Notes: generated by a model not told the origin, from the sequence alone. A stretch of 64,000 nucleotides of DNA from Clostridium estertheticum (GCF_011065935.2 NZ_JAAMNH020000001.1:2315001-2379000), one strand, 5' to 3'. Positions 33,736-42,808 are shown, counted from the stretch's first letter. Translations and numbers: made by a program.

Positions 33736-35769
33736 ATGTTAGATAATTTTGAAATTTCAGAAGCTATGACCATAAAGTTAGATGACTACCTACCAGAAAT
33801 GCCTACATTCGTAAAAGGAATAAGAAGGGCTCCGAGTAGAGGATTTCATTTAACAGAAGCTCAGACAGAAATTGCACTTAAGAATGCACTTCGTTATATT
33901 CCTGAAAAGTATCATGAACAACTTATACCTGAATTTTTAGAAGAATTGACAAAACTAGGAAGAATATACGGGTACAGATTTCGTCCAGAAGAAAGAATTT
34001 ATGGTAAACCAATAGATGAGTATAAAGGAAAATGTATAGAAGGTAAGGCTTTTCAGGTAATGATAGAAAATAATCTGGATTTTGAAGTAGCATTATATCC
34101 ATATGAACTTGTTACATACGGAGAGACGGGAAGCGTATTTCAAAATTGGATGCAGTATCAATTAATAAAAAAATACCTTGAAGTAATGACACAGGATCAG
34201 ACACTTGTACTGGAATCCGGCCATCCACTTGGACTTTTTAAATCAAAACCAGAATCACCAAGGGTAATAATAACTAATTCACTTATGGTAGGCATGTTTG
34301 ATAATCAGAAGGATTGGGAAATAGCCGAAGAGATGGGTGTTGCAAATTATGGGCAAATGACAGCAGGGGGGTGGATGTATATAGGACCTCAAGGAATTGT
34401 ACATGGAACATATAACACTCTTTTGAATGCAGGAAGATTAAAATTAGGCATTCCCAATGATGGAGATTTAAGAGGTCATTTATTTATAAGTTCAGGACTT
34501 GGGGGAATGAGTGGTGCTCAAGCAAAAGCAGTTGAAATAGCAAATGGTGTGGGAATAATAGCTGAAGTTGATAAATCAAGAATAGACACAAGAATCGAAC
34601 AAGGTTGGGTTAAAAAGTATTCAGAAGATTTAGATGAAGTGTTTAAAATTGCAAATGAGTATATAGCAAGGAAAGAGCCTATGTCCATAGGATATTGGGG
34701 TAATATAGTAGATTTGCTTGAATATGCAGTTAAAAATAAAATTAAAGTTGATTTGTTAACTGACCAGACTTCATGCCACGCTCCTTATGATGGAGGATAT
34801 TGCCCACATGGTATAACTTTTGAGGAAAGAACAAGATTACTTGCACAAGACAGAAAAACATTTAATCAATTAGTGGATAAAAGCTTAAGAAGACATTTTG
34901 AATTAATAAAAACGCTTGTTGATAGAGGAACGTACTTCTTTGATTATGGAAACTCTTTCATGAAAGCTGTACATGATGCAGGAGTAAAAGAAATATCTAA
35001 GAATAAAACAGATGATAAAGATGGATTTATCTTCCCATCTTATGTAGAAGATATAATGGGACCACAGTTATTTGACTATGGTTATGGACCTTTTAGGTGG
35101 GTTTGCTTAAGTGGAAAGAATGAAGATTTACTAAAAACTGATTATGCTGCAATGGAATGTATTGATCCAAACAGAAGGTATCAGGACAGGGATAACTATA
35201 ATTGGATAAAGAATGCAGAAAAAAATAATCTTGTAGTAGGAACTCAGGCAAGAATATTATATCAGGATGCTATGGGAAGAATCAAAATTGCACTGAAATT
35301 TAATGATATGGTTAGAAAAGGAGAAATAGGTCCTGTTATGATGGGACGTGATCATCATGATGTGAGTGGTACAGATTCACCATTCAGAGAGACCGCTAAT
35401 ATTAAAGATGGAAGTAATGTTATGGCAGATATGGCTGTTCAATGTTTTGCTGGTAATGCGGCAAGAGGAATGAGTTTTGTTGCACTTCATAATGGTGGTG
35501 GAGTGGGAATAGGAAAAGCAGTAAATGGTGGATTTGGATTAGTACTTGATGGAAGCTATAGAGTAGATGAGATAATCAAATCTGCACTATCATGGGATGT
35601 CATGAGTGGAATTGCAAGACGTTCATGGGCAAGAAATGAACACTCAATTGAAACTGCTGCGGAATTCAACAAAACACATAATGGAACTGACCATATAACC
35701 ATTCCATACATTGTAAAAGAAGGGTTAATTAAAGACTCAATAAAAAAATGTTTGAATAGGGCATATTAA
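33736..35769 (+). CDS. hutU: Urocanate hydratase, long anaerobe-type form
   Basis: 677 aa from ATG 33736, 6 bp after AGGGAGGAT; the frame also extends 32 codons upstream without a site. It has about 100 extra N-terminal residues compared with the 550-aa enzymes, as in urocanases of some anaerobes. Segments usual for urocanase are kept: YGQMTAGGWMYIGPQGI, GLGGMSGAQAKA (NAD loop), DQTSCHAPY, YGPFRWVCLSG and LHNGGGVGIGKA. The position of Pseudomonas Cys410 is Leu here (ARILYQDAMG). It stands outside the hut operon, behind two relics and without a recognisable -24/-12 site. It may be the main urocanase, with the operon copy changed, or the reverse. Confidence 0.8.
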   Translation: MLDNFEISEAMTIKLDDYLPEMPTFVKGIRRAPSRGFHLTEAQTEIALKNALRYIPEKYHEQLIPEFLEELTKLGRIYGYRFRPEERIYGKPIDEYKGKCIEGKAFQVMIENNLDFEVALYPYELVTYGETGSVFQNWMQYQLIKKYLEVMTQDQTLVLESGHPLGLFKSKPESPRVIITNSLMVGMFDNQKDWEIAEEMGVANYGQMTAGGWMYIGPQGIVHGTYNTLLNAGRLKLGIPNDGDLRGHLFISSGLGGMSGAQAKAVEIANGVGIIAEVDKSRIDTRIEQGWVKKYSEDLDEVFKIANEYIARKEPMSIGYWGNIVDLLEYAVKNKIKVDLLTDQTSCHAPYDGGYCPHGITFEERTRLLAQDRKTFNQLVDKSLRRHFELIKTLVDRGTYFFDYGNSFMKAVHDAGVKEISKNKTDDKDGFIFPSYVEDIMGPQLFDYGYGPFRWVCLSGKNEDLLKTDYAAMECIDPNRRYQDRDNYNWIKNAEKNNLVVGTQARILYQDAMGRIKIALKFNDMVRKGEIGPVMMGRDHHDVSGTDSPFRETANIKDGSNVMADMAVQCFAGNAARGMSFVALHNGGGVGIGKAVNGGFGLVLDGSYRVDEIIKSALSWDVMSGIARRSWARNEHSIETAAEFNKTHNGTDHITIPYIVKEGLIKDSIKKCLNRAY

Positions 35770-35837
35770 AACATAAATACGGAACTGAAAAAATTGTAGT
35801 GAAGTTGTTTCACTATCCATGGCTAAAACACTTAATA

Positions 35838-35877
35838 TACCCTACAAATTGGTTGATTAAAAACGATTTGTAGGGTA
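35838..35877. terminator. Perfect 12-bp hairpin after the long urocanase gene
   Basis: TACCCTACAAAT (35838-35849) and ATTTGTAGGGTA (35866-35877) with a 16-nt loop. No long T-run follows, so termination may be partial; it could also serve as an RNA 3'-end stabiliser. Confidence 0.55.
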
Positions 35878-35990
35878 ATAATATTGATGAAAAATATGTT
35901 AATTAAAAGTGGTGCCTGAATGCTATGCTTGTATCAGATAAGGCACAAAGTATTTATCCTCAGTCTTGGTTGCTTAAATGACGAAGCTTT

Positions 35991-36110
35991 TCTAGTGTGG
36001 GATTCGATGTCAAGGGAAGAAGCAATTCACTTGCTAAAAATTATAGAACTACTACTCAAATTGCGCAGGCTGCCTATAGTCTTTTAGGAAAAGATCCGCT
36101 TAGAGGATAG
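35991..36110 (+). pseudogene. UvrD/PcrA-type helicase fragment
   Basis: 39 codons read GFDVKGRSNSLAKNYRTTTQ then IAQAAYSLL and end in a stop. The NYRTT-Q-I pattern is helicase motif IV of UvrD-like enzymes. Nothing else of the gene is seen in the surrounding 500 bp, so this is a relic in an otherwise empty stretch (35878-36265). Confidence 0.6.
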
Positions 36111-36265
36111 AACTATGATGGATATTAAATAGCCGGGGTATTTTATTTTATAAAAAAGGGAATTTAGGATAAATATAGAATAAGTATAAAGGAATTTATT
36201 GAACAATGTAATTATTATCTGACGTAACTATTGAAATTAAAGTATTCTAAAAGGAGGAAGTAACT

Positions 36266-36553
36266 ATATTATTATCTATACAATCAATTGACCCTTTTCT
36301 AATGCAGTTAGTGATTATTCCGGTTATAACCATTGGTTGTGGAGTGTTATCTTCAATATTTTTAAAGAAGGTTTGGGTTGCTCCAATAGTTACATTAATT
36401 ATTAATGCTTTAGATGAGATATATTATTTTAAACACTATTATTCAGAGATTAGACTTACATCTTGGAACATTATTTTGCCTATAGTTTCATTTATAATTT
36501 CTTTAATGATAATTAAAACGATTAAAACAAATAAAGAGCCTCCTATTATGTAA
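36266..36553 (+). CDS. Small membrane protein, DUF2651-like
   Basis: 95 codons if begun at ATA 36266, or 83 from ATG 36302. The strong site AAAAGGAGG ends at 36257, 8 bp before the ATA, and 45 bp before the ATG. The extra residues LLSIQSIDPFL restore the DPF opening usual in this family. Three hydrophobic helices follow (LVIIPVITIGCGVLSSIF, APIVTLIINALDEIYYF and IILPIVSFIISLMII). Function is unknown. Confidence 0.6.
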   Translation: MLLSIQSIDPFLMQLVIIPVITIGCGVLSSIFLKKVWVAPIVTLIINALDEIYYFKHYYSEIRLTSWNIILPIVSFIISLMIIKTIKTNKEPPIM

Positions 36554-36669
36554 ATAGTATGAGGGTGTCTATTTTAAGCGGTTCTAATGCAATAGTGACA
36601 ATTGAATTTTGCAAGTAGCTTATTCATTAGAAGGCTTTACTAAACAGTGGAGTTGCCAAAAGAATCGGT

Positions 36670-36846
36670 TTATAGATCCGTTGGAGAATATGGATTTTGT
36701 TTTTTTAGAGAAAAGAACATATTAACTTTCATTTTGGCAGCTAATAACTCAAGTATTGCAATATCAACAAACTCAGGAGCGGCATATTCAAAATTCTGTT
36801 CGGCTTGCTTTAATTCCTTAATAGCTTGATTAATTCCAGTATCCAT
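36670..36846 (-). CDS. DUF2508-like small protein
   Basis: 58 aa from ATG 36846 (minus), 8 bp after GGGAGA; a longer frame reaches 36906 without a site. INQAIKELKQAEQNFEYAAP followed by FVDIAILELLAAKMKVN is the helix-rich pattern of DUF2508 (YaaL-like) proteins. Function is unknown. It is a single gene facing the M-box region. Confidence 0.65.
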   Translation of the reverse strand: MDTGINQAIKELKQAEQNFEYAAPEFVDIAILELLAAKMKVNMFFSLKKQNPYSPTDL

Positions 36847-37075
36847 AGTGTATATCTCCCTATATTGATTGTTTTCGACTATATATTTACTACTAAATAT
36901 GTTCAATAGATTTAATATATACTTTCAGAAATTTATGCTCTTTTAATCGGTTTTTAACCATTAATATAATATAACTGTACAAACAGTTATATTTTATAAG
37001 ATATGCAAGAACTGTAAGCCTTAGACCGATATATGCAAATGAAAAAGAAATTTATTGGGATATTTGTTACTAGAG

Positions 37076-37171
37076 TCATACACATTTTAATTTACCCCAT
37101 AAAGATTCCATTGGTGCATTATCCCAACAGTTACCTTTCCGGGACATGCTACATGTAAAACCATACTTTTT
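37076..37171 (-). pseudogene. IS3-family transposase fragment
   Basis: On the minus strand 31 codons read FTCSMSRKGNCWDNAPMESL and WGKLKCV before a stop. This is the DDE-domain signature SMSRKGNCWDNAPMES of IS3/IS150 transposases. No other part of the element or its ends was found nearby. Confidence 0.8.
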
Positions 37172-37270
37172 AATCAAATTTCAATTAGAAATATTATTGA
37201 CATACTTTAGTTTTACGCATAGTATAAAAGTATAAGATTTAAACTAATTGAGAATAATAATTTAATATTC

Positions 37271-37450
37271 TTGTTAGGTGAGGTTACTGTATAGAAATAT
37301 GCTACTGCCCAGAAACGTCGAGAGACGCCAATGGGTCAGCAGGTACTACCGGATTAAGGTTTTACTTAATGTAGCTGACAACATTCATAGAAAATATGAA
37401 TGCTTATGTTCTACGCTTTACAGTGCTAAAACTCAACGAGTAAAGAAGGA
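37271..37450 (+). ncRNA. M-box (ykoK) Mg2+ riboswitch aptamer
   Basis: The conserved order of the M-box is present: TTAGGTGAGGTTACTGTA, then GCTACTGCCCAGAAACGTC, GAGACGCCAATGGGTCAGCA, AAGGTTTTACTTAATGTAGC and finally TTACAGTGCTAAAACTCAAC. The aptamer binds several Mg2+ ions, compacts, and favours the terminator that follows, so downstream genes should be on when Mg2+ is low. The open frame through it (37278-37487) is not a gene. Confidence 0.92.
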
Positions 37451-37466
37451 TTATTTGATTCGTATT

Positions 37467-37499
37467 AAATCTCTTCACTTGTTATGAGGAGATTTTTTT
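37467..37499 (+). terminator. Expression-platform terminator of the M-box
   Basis: AAATCTCTTCA (37467-37477) pairs with TGAGGAGATTT (37485-37495) with one G-U pair, followed by seven T. It lies 20 nt before the next ATG at 37520. Confidence 0.85.
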
Positions 37500-37519
37500 A
37501 TTTTAAGGAGGTGATTGGC

Positions 37520-37747
37520 ATGGATAGTAAAACTATATTTAAGAACCAGATTAAAAATATTTCAACGTTTAGAGTTATTGAAAATGTGTTAAATAGTAAG
37601 AGAAATAAGACTATGAAAGATGAGTTTTTTAAGGAACTATTTATGCAACATTTTTCAACTTATGAAGTAGAGGAGACAATGGGTTCAATAATTGATTGGG
37701 GTAGCTTATCAAAGGGATATTGCTTATCGAAAAATAATTTATTATAA
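37520..37747 (+). pseudogene. AAA-associated C-terminal domain (PF09821 type), probably a relic of an ABC ATPase
   Basis: 75 codons from ATG 37520 after AAGGAGGTG. The sequence (MKDEFFKELFMQHFSTYEVE then ETMGSIIDWG) matches the C-terminal domain that follows the ATPase in some nitrate/sulfonate-type ABC proteins. The ATPase itself is absent. The frame ends early; the next frame (ESYVDIYDK, stop at 37788) supplies the expected tail, so a frameshift is likely. Its position behind an M-box suggests a once Mg2+-regulated transporter part, or a stand-alone regulator. Confidence 0.5.
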
Positions 37748-37818
37748 CGGCAACAAGGGAAAGCTATGTAGATATATATGACAAGTAACTAATAAAAGAA
37801 GATGAAGGAGTATCTTAA

Positions 37819-38859
37819 ATGCAAACAATAAAACAATTATTTCAGAGAGAATCAGTAATAAAAATATTATTACTTGTAGCTTTAGTATTATTCGCTTATT
37901 TAATAAGGTCTATTTTAAATTTGATTTTATTAACTTTTATGCTTGCTTATTTAGTGAATAGTCTACAAAGTTTAATAATTGAGCAACTTAACAAAGTTAT
38001 AAAGGTGAACCCAACTATTATTACTATAATTATATATATGTTTATGACAATAACTATAATTCTGCTAGCAGTGAAATATATACCACTTGCTATTTCTCAA
38101 AGTTTAAATATTTTAAATAGAATGGAATATACTGATTTTTTCATAGATACAAAAGGAAATATGCAGTATTTAGCACCAATATTTCATCAAATTAACATAG
38201 CAAGTTATGCTAAAGCGGGGATTCAAAGTATTATGATTTTTATAACTGATTTTGGAAAATGGAGTTTCGATTTTTTTATGGCACTTCTATTAAGCTTAGT
38301 ATTTGTATTAGAGAAAGATAGTGTATTAAGATTTGTATATAAGTTTAAACATAGTAAAGTATCCGTAGCATATAACTATTTGAGTTATTTTGGTAACAAT
38401 TTTTTAAATTCTTTTGGTAAAGTAATACGGGCTCAAATAATGATAGCCATTGCAAATACAATATTATCAGTTATAGGACTTACTATAATGGGCTTTCCTG
38501 CATTGTTCGCCCTTGCATCTATGATATTTATTTTAAGTCTTGTACCTGTGGTCGGAGTATTTTTATCTTTAATTCCCTTATGTTTAATTGCTTTTAAAAT
38601 AGGAGGATTAATTAAAGTAGTTTTTGTGCTTATTATGATTTTTATAATTCATACTGTTGAAAGTTATGTTTTAAACCCAAAGTTTATGTCTGATACAACC
38701 CATCTTCCAATATTTTTTACTTTTACAACATTAATAATATCAGAACATTTTATGGGAACTTGGGGTCTTTTACTGGGTATACCAATGGTAATATTCGTAT
38801 TAGATTTAATTGGAGTGGATTTGGGCGAAAAAAACGACTCCAAAATTAAAGAAACTTAA
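37819..38859 (+). CDS. AI-2E-family membrane transporter
   Basis: 346 aa with eight predicted helices in the layout of the AI-2E/PerM family (PF01594): two N-terminal helices, a soluble middle part and six later helices with LVPVVGVFLSLIPL and ESYVLNPKFM, the latter a family hallmark. AAGGAGTATC precedes the ATG. Members export signalling molecules or exchange Na+/H+; no substrate can be assigned. It is 72 bp after the PF09821-type fragment and may be read from the M-box transcript, so its expression may respond to Mg2+. Confidence 0.85.
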   Translation: MQTIKQLFQRESVIKILLLVALVLFAYLIRSILNLILLTFMLAYLVNSLQSLIIEQLNKVIKVNPTIITIIIYMFMTITIILLAVKYIPLAISQSLNILNRMEYTDFFIDTKGNMQYLAPIFHQINIASYAKAGIQSIMIFITDFGKWSFDFFMALLLSLVFVLEKDSVLRFVYKFKHSKVSVAYNYLSYFGNNFLNSFGKVIRAQIMIAIANTILSVIGLTIMGFPALFALASMIFILSLVPVVGVFLSLIPLCLIAFKIGGLIKVVFVLIMIFIIHTVESYVLNPKFMSDTTHLPIFFTFTTLIISEHFMGTWGLLLGIPMVIFVLDLIGVDLGEKNDSKIKET

Positions 38860-38897
38860 AGAAAAAATTAAAAGATCTGGTGGAAGGTAGGTGAGTT

Positions 38898-39995
38898 ATG
38901 AACAAAAAAGCAATTTTAGCCAAAAGTATTAGCTATTATCAGCAATTAGGTATCAATAAAGAAATCGCAGTCTGGGAAAATGGAATGAGAAGTACTGGTG
39001 GTAGAGGTACATACGAATGGTGGTATTTTGATGCTGAATACTCAGATGGTACTAAAGTAGTTGTTATATTTTATACCAAGAATGGATTTGATGTAAGAGG
39101 TCTTGCAAATCCAACAGCATCACTTGAGATAACTTTTCCGAATGGAAAAAGAATATCAAAACATATCTCTGAAGGGAGGGGACAAAAAATTCGTGCTTCA
39201 AAGGAGCAATGTGATGTAAAAATTGCTCAAAGCAGTATTAAATATTCTGAAGGGAATTATTTAATACATTTCATAGATGGTGATGTTGAATATACTTGCA
39301 CAATGAAGCCTAAGTTACCAATGTGGCGACCGGGAACAGGACATTGGTATTATGGCGAAAATCAGGAATATTATTTTGCATGGATTGTACCACAACCCTC
39401 TGCCGATATTAGTGCTACTTTAAAAGTTGAAGGAGAAACCTTTGAGTTAAATGGCAATGGATATCATGACCACAACTGGGGTAATACCCATATGAGAAAA
39501 CTCATGAATCATTGGTATTGGTGTCGTGCAAATATTGGCCCTTATACAATCATAGCTTGTGATATTATTACAGAAAAGAAATATGACTATACTAGATTAC
39601 CAGTTATGATGTTAGCTAAAGATGGAATTATATTAGATGATAATGAAGAAAAAACTGTAATTAAAAGATTAAGTACCGAATATCATCCAATAACTAAAAA
39701 ATTCATTGATAATAATTTGACGTTTATTCATCAAGTGGATAATGGAACGAACTTTCAAATAGAATTTAAAAGAGAACATGATATTTTAGCCTTCAATATG
39801 CTTGATAGAACAGGAATTTCTCCAATGAAAAACAGTATTGTTAAAGCTATGGGGATTAATCCTACTTATATAAGATGCATTGGTGAAGTCAAGTTAACAG
39901 TTGAAGAAAATGGAAAGAAAGAGGTTTTTGAAAAAGAAGGATTATGGGAGCAGATGTTTTTTGGTAGCAATAAAGATGCTATTATAGAAAATTAA
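38898..39995 (+). CDS. AttH/CrtC-like lipocalin-fold protein
   Basis: 365 aa, soluble, beta-rich. GTYEWWYFDAEYSDGTKVVV near the N-terminus and GYHDHNWGNT near residue 190 are the paired motifs of the CrtC (carotenoid 1,2-hydratase) / AttH / Svf1-type double-lipocalin family. Carotenoid genes are absent, so hydratase activity on a carotenoid is unlikely and the ligand is unknown. The gene starts 38 bp after the AI-2E gene and could share its transcript. Confidence 0.7.
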   Translation: MNKKAILAKSISYYQQLGINKEIAVWENGMRSTGGRGTYEWWYFDAEYSDGTKVVVIFYTKNGFDVRGLANPTASLEITFPNGKRISKHISEGRGQKIRASKEQCDVKIAQSSIKYSEGNYLIHFIDGDVEYTCTMKPKLPMWRPGTGHWYYGENQEYYFAWIVPQPSADISATLKVEGETFELNGNGYHDHNWGNTHMRKLMNHWYWCRANIGPYTIIACDIITEKKYDYTRLPVMMLAKDGIILDDNEEKTVIKRLSTEYHPITKKFIDNNLTFIHQVDNGTNFQIEFKREHDILAFNMLDRTGISPMKNSIVKAMGINPTYIRCIGEVKLTVEENGKKEVFEKEGLWEQMFFGSNKDAIIEN

Positions 39996-40081
39996 GAAAG
40001 GTAGTTAGCGATCAAAACCATCCACATCATCTCCATCATTAAATCCACAATAAAGGGTGCAAGATTAGTTCGAAAGGTACT

Positions 40082-40225
40082 TTGGTTACAGAGCAAGCGA
40101 TGCGGAGCAAATTAAATTATTTAGAAAAGAACGGATTTATTACAATGGGGCGTGGAAAAGTCGGAACCCAATTAACAGAAAAAGGCAAACAACTCATAAG
40201 TAAAAAGGAGATATACTATGCATAT
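40082..40225 (+). pseudogene. Winged-helix regulator fragment
   Basis: The frame VTEQAMRSKLNYLEKNGFIT followed by MGRGKVGTQLTEKGKQLIS is the recognition helix and wing of a MarR/PadR-like repressor. The first half of the domain is missing and no start is evident. It ends beside the VOC gene, which it may once have regulated. Confidence 0.5.
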
Positions 40226-40580
40226 TCAGCATGTGACCTTAATGGTCAACAACTTGGAAGAATCTATTGAATTTTATGAGACAATTACAGAACTAACTAT
40301 TTCCCGCCGCTTTAAAGCAGGACCTGGAGAAGTTGCATTTCTTACAAATGGCAGCGGAGAAACTCAGATTGAACTTGTCTGCATGCCACAAGGTCAGAAG
40401 TTTGAAGGCAAAGGTATGTTCATTTGCTTTGAGACGGATAAACTGGATGCAATGCATAAGCTTGCGGAGGACAGAGGTCTTAACCCTTCTGCCATCCAGA
40501 ACCCTGACATTCAAACTCGCTATTTCTATGTTTATGACCCCAATGGGGTATCTGTACAGTTACGGGTTTTTCTGAAGTGA
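40218..40580 (+). CDS. VOC-superfamily (glyoxalase-like) protein
   Basis: 120 aa with AAAAAGGAG before the ATG. It shows the two beta-alpha-beta-beta-beta units of the fold: HIQHVTLMVNNLEESIEFYE at the start and YFYVYDPNGVSVQL near the end. Likely metal ligands are His5, Glu54 (IELVC) and Glu72-like acidic positions, but they are not certain. The family includes glyoxalase I, dioxygenases and antibiotic-binding proteins. The substrate is unknown. Confidence 0.8.
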   Translation: MHIQHVTLMVNNLEESIEFYETITELTISRRFKAGPGEVAFLTNGSGETQIELVCMPQGQKFEGKGMFICFETDKLDAMHKLAEDRGLNPSAIQNPDIQTRYFYVYDPNGVSVQLRVFLK

Positions 40581-40771
40581 TTTTCAAAAGCATCCGGCTT
40601 GCTGTAATATACAGTTGAGTTAATTGCTTATCTACTTTTAGGTAGAGAAAAGTTATAAAAAATTTGTTTAATACCACAAAATTATATAGATAATAAATGA
40701 TTGGCTGCTATATGTTAATTAGACTGCTGAGCAGCTAGACCAGCTTCATAATTAGGATGAAAAGGCTTGTA

Positions 40772-40809
40772 CCCCCCTGCTTCTTATAAATGAGAGGCAA
40801 GGGGGTTCT
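40772..40809 (+). terminator. GC-rich hairpin resembling that at 25666
   Basis: CCCCCTGCTTCT pairs with AGAGGCAAGGGGG around TATAAATG; TTCTT follows. Stem ends and loop sequence (GCTTCT-TATAAAT-GAGA) resemble the terminator after the SEC-C gene. Confidence 0.7.
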
Positions 40810-40918
40810 TGCAATCTAGGTCTTATTTTGAATTCCCCAATTCAAATAGTTTACTAAAGCTGTATTCTTTCCCATCATAATGATTTAGTATACCTACATT
40901 ATTAAATCATCACCTGCG

Positions 40919-41035
40919 GTGCTGCAATATTAACGACTTCAGAAGGAGATTTAGACTCCCACTGAAGTTCTCTCTTTGTTGCAGCATGTAACTCCCACTT
41001 ATAGAAGTAGGAGACTTTCCTTCTGAAATGTCGTT
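40919..41035. other. Structured gene-free region, possible IS605-type end or regulatory RNA
   Basis: Long arms AACGACTTCAGAAGGA (40932-40947) and TCCTTCTGAAATGTCGTT (41018-41035) pair with a 2-nt bulge. GTGCTGCAA (40919-40927) can instead pair with TTGCAGCA (40979-40986), which would break the first stem. An inner hairpin CTCCCACTT-atag-AAGTAGGAG lies at 40991-41012. Such hairpins resemble the right ends of IS200/IS605 elements with TnpB guide RNAs, but no transposase or TnpB remnant is present. A two-state leader for the sensor kinase 100 bp downstream is the alternative. Confidence 0.4.
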
Positions 41036-41151
41036 AAAAAAATTTCAATAGATGAATGGCATTAATAAAAGTTATGAAATATGGGAAAAATAAGTTATAT
41101 AAAACTTTTGCCAATTTTGTACTTATCTAAAGAAAGGAGATGAGCTTACTA

Positions 41152-42804
41152 TTGTATTATATATTTAACATATTAACCCAATTTATAGATAGAGCTAGTT
41201 TACTCCTTATGTGTATATTTATTATAACTAGGATGCAAAGTTTTAGAGAAATATTTTTGAAGGAGAACTACGAAAAGAAAGATTATGCAATCATTTGCGT
41301 AGTATTTTGTATATTTGCTATATTAGCAACTTATACAGGGTTAAATGTAGAAGGATCATTGGTAAACGTTAGAACAATTACTATAGTATCCGGTGGAATA
41401 ATATTTGGTCCATTTGTAGGGATAGTAACAGGGGCAGTATCGGGATTGCATAGATATTTAATAGATACCAATGGTATAACTTCAATACCATGTCTTATAA
41501 GTAGCATAGCTGCAGGAGTGGTATCTGGATATATTAATAAAAAAGTAAAGAGGAATTATAGATGGATTGCGGGTATAGCTGGGGGAATGCTGAGTGAAAT
41601 GATTACAATGATACTGATACTTATACTGAGCAAACCTCATTCATTAGGATTTGATATTGTATCTAAAATTGCTATTCCCATGATACTTGGGCAAATTACC
41701 GTAGGATTTATTGTTTTGTTAGTTCAGAGTGTAGAGGATGATAAAGAAAAGATAGCTGCCCAACAGGCAAAATTAGCACTTGATATTGCAAACAAAACTC
41801 TCCCATACTTTAGAGATATAAATAGCGATTCTCTAAATAAAATATGCACTATTATAAAAGAAGACATACAAGCTGATGCAGTAGCCATAACTGACAAAAA
41901 GAATGTATTAGCTTATGTAGGAGTTGGAGAAGAGTATTATAATATGGGACATGAGATAATAACTGAAGTAACTAAAGAAGCAATAAAAAGTGGTAAAATA
42001 ATTATAAGAAATGATAATTTAGAGGATAAAAGTGAAATGCTAAAATCAGCTATTGTAATTCCACTTGAAGAAAAAAATGAAGTTACAGGAGCTTTAAAAA
42101 TATACTATGCAAAAGCCCATAAAATAACTTACTCACGGCAAACTCTTGCAGTAGGGCTTTCACAGATTATTTCTACTTTAATGGAAGTGTCAAAGATTGA
42201 ACAAATAAAAGAGATGGCAAATAAGGCAGAGATTAAAGCACTTCAAACTCAAATAAAACCACATTTTTTATTTAATGCATTAAACGCTATAGCTGCGTCT
42301 ATAAGAATAAATCCAGACAAAGCAAGAGAAATTATAATAAATTTATCTTGCTATTTAAGATATAATTTAGAACTAAATGGTGAATTTATAGATATAAAAA
42401 AAGAACTAAAACAAGTTAAAGATTACATAGAAATAGAAAAGGCTAGGTTTGGAAATAAATTAAATATAATTTATGACATAGATGATGTAGATGTTAAAAT
42501 ACCTAGTCTTTCAATACAGCCCCTAGTTGAGAATGCTATAATTCATGGCATTTTAAAAGATAAAGGTGCAGGAACTGTAAATATTAGTGTAAAGGACCAG
42601 GATGAAAAGGTTAAAATATCTATAGTTGATAGTGGCGTTGGTATAAGTGAAGATATAATAGAGAGAGTTTATAATGGTACAATACCTGAAAATAAAATTG
42701 GTCTTTACAATGTACATTCAAGGCTTAAACTTATTTATGGTGAAGGACTTATGATAAAAAGACTTGAAAAGGGAACTAAAATAGAATTTTACATAAAGAG
42801 GTGA
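41152..42804 (+). CDS. LytS-type sensor histidine kinase
   Basis: About 550 aa from TTG 41152; the ATG at 41140 touches its own binding site (AAAGGAGATG). Domains in order: a 5TM-LYT membrane sensor (residues ~1-190), a GAF-like domain (~225-340), the His_kinase box with PHFLFNALNAIAAS (phospho-His in PHFLFN) and an HATPase with PLVENAIIHGI. Proteins of this group sense pyruvate or cell-wall and membrane signals. It overlaps no gene but ends 4 nt before its response regulator. The OFA transporter next door is a likely target. Confidence 0.92.
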   Translation: MYYIFNILTQFIDRASLLLMCIFIITRMQSFREIFLKENYEKKDYAIICVVFCIFAILATYTGLNVEGSLVNVRTITIVSGGIIFGPFVGIVTGAVSGLHRYLIDTNGITSIPCLISSIAAGVVSGYINKKVKRNYRWIAGIAGGMLSEMITMILILILSKPHSLGFDIVSKIAIPMILGQITVGFIVLLVQSVEDDKEKIAAQQAKLALDIANKTLPYFRDINSDSLNKICTIIKEDIQADAVAITDKKNVLAYVGVGEEYYNMGHEIITEVTKEAIKSGKIIIRNDNLEDKSEMLKSAIVIPLEEKNEVTGALKIYYAKAHKITYSRQTLAVGLSQIISTLMEVSKIEQIKEMANKAEIKALQTQIKPHFLFNALNAIAASIRINPDKAREIIINLSCYLRYNLELNGEFIDIKKELKQVKDYIEIEKARFGNKLNIIYDIDDVDVKIPSLSIQPLVENAIIHGILKDKGAGTVNISVKDQDEKVKISIVDSGVGISEDIIERVYNGTIPENKIGLYNVHSRLKLIYGEGLMIKRLEKGTKIEFYIKR

Positions 42805-42808
42805 GGTT

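Noticed and set aside
36647..36829. 60-codon plus-strand frame
   Set aside because: Shadow of the DUF2508-like gene, which has a good start, ribosome-binding site and family pattern on the other strand.
37278..37487. 69-codon open frame
   Set aside because: It runs through the conserved M-box aptamer and its terminator; the bases are explained by RNA structure and the protein has no coding character.
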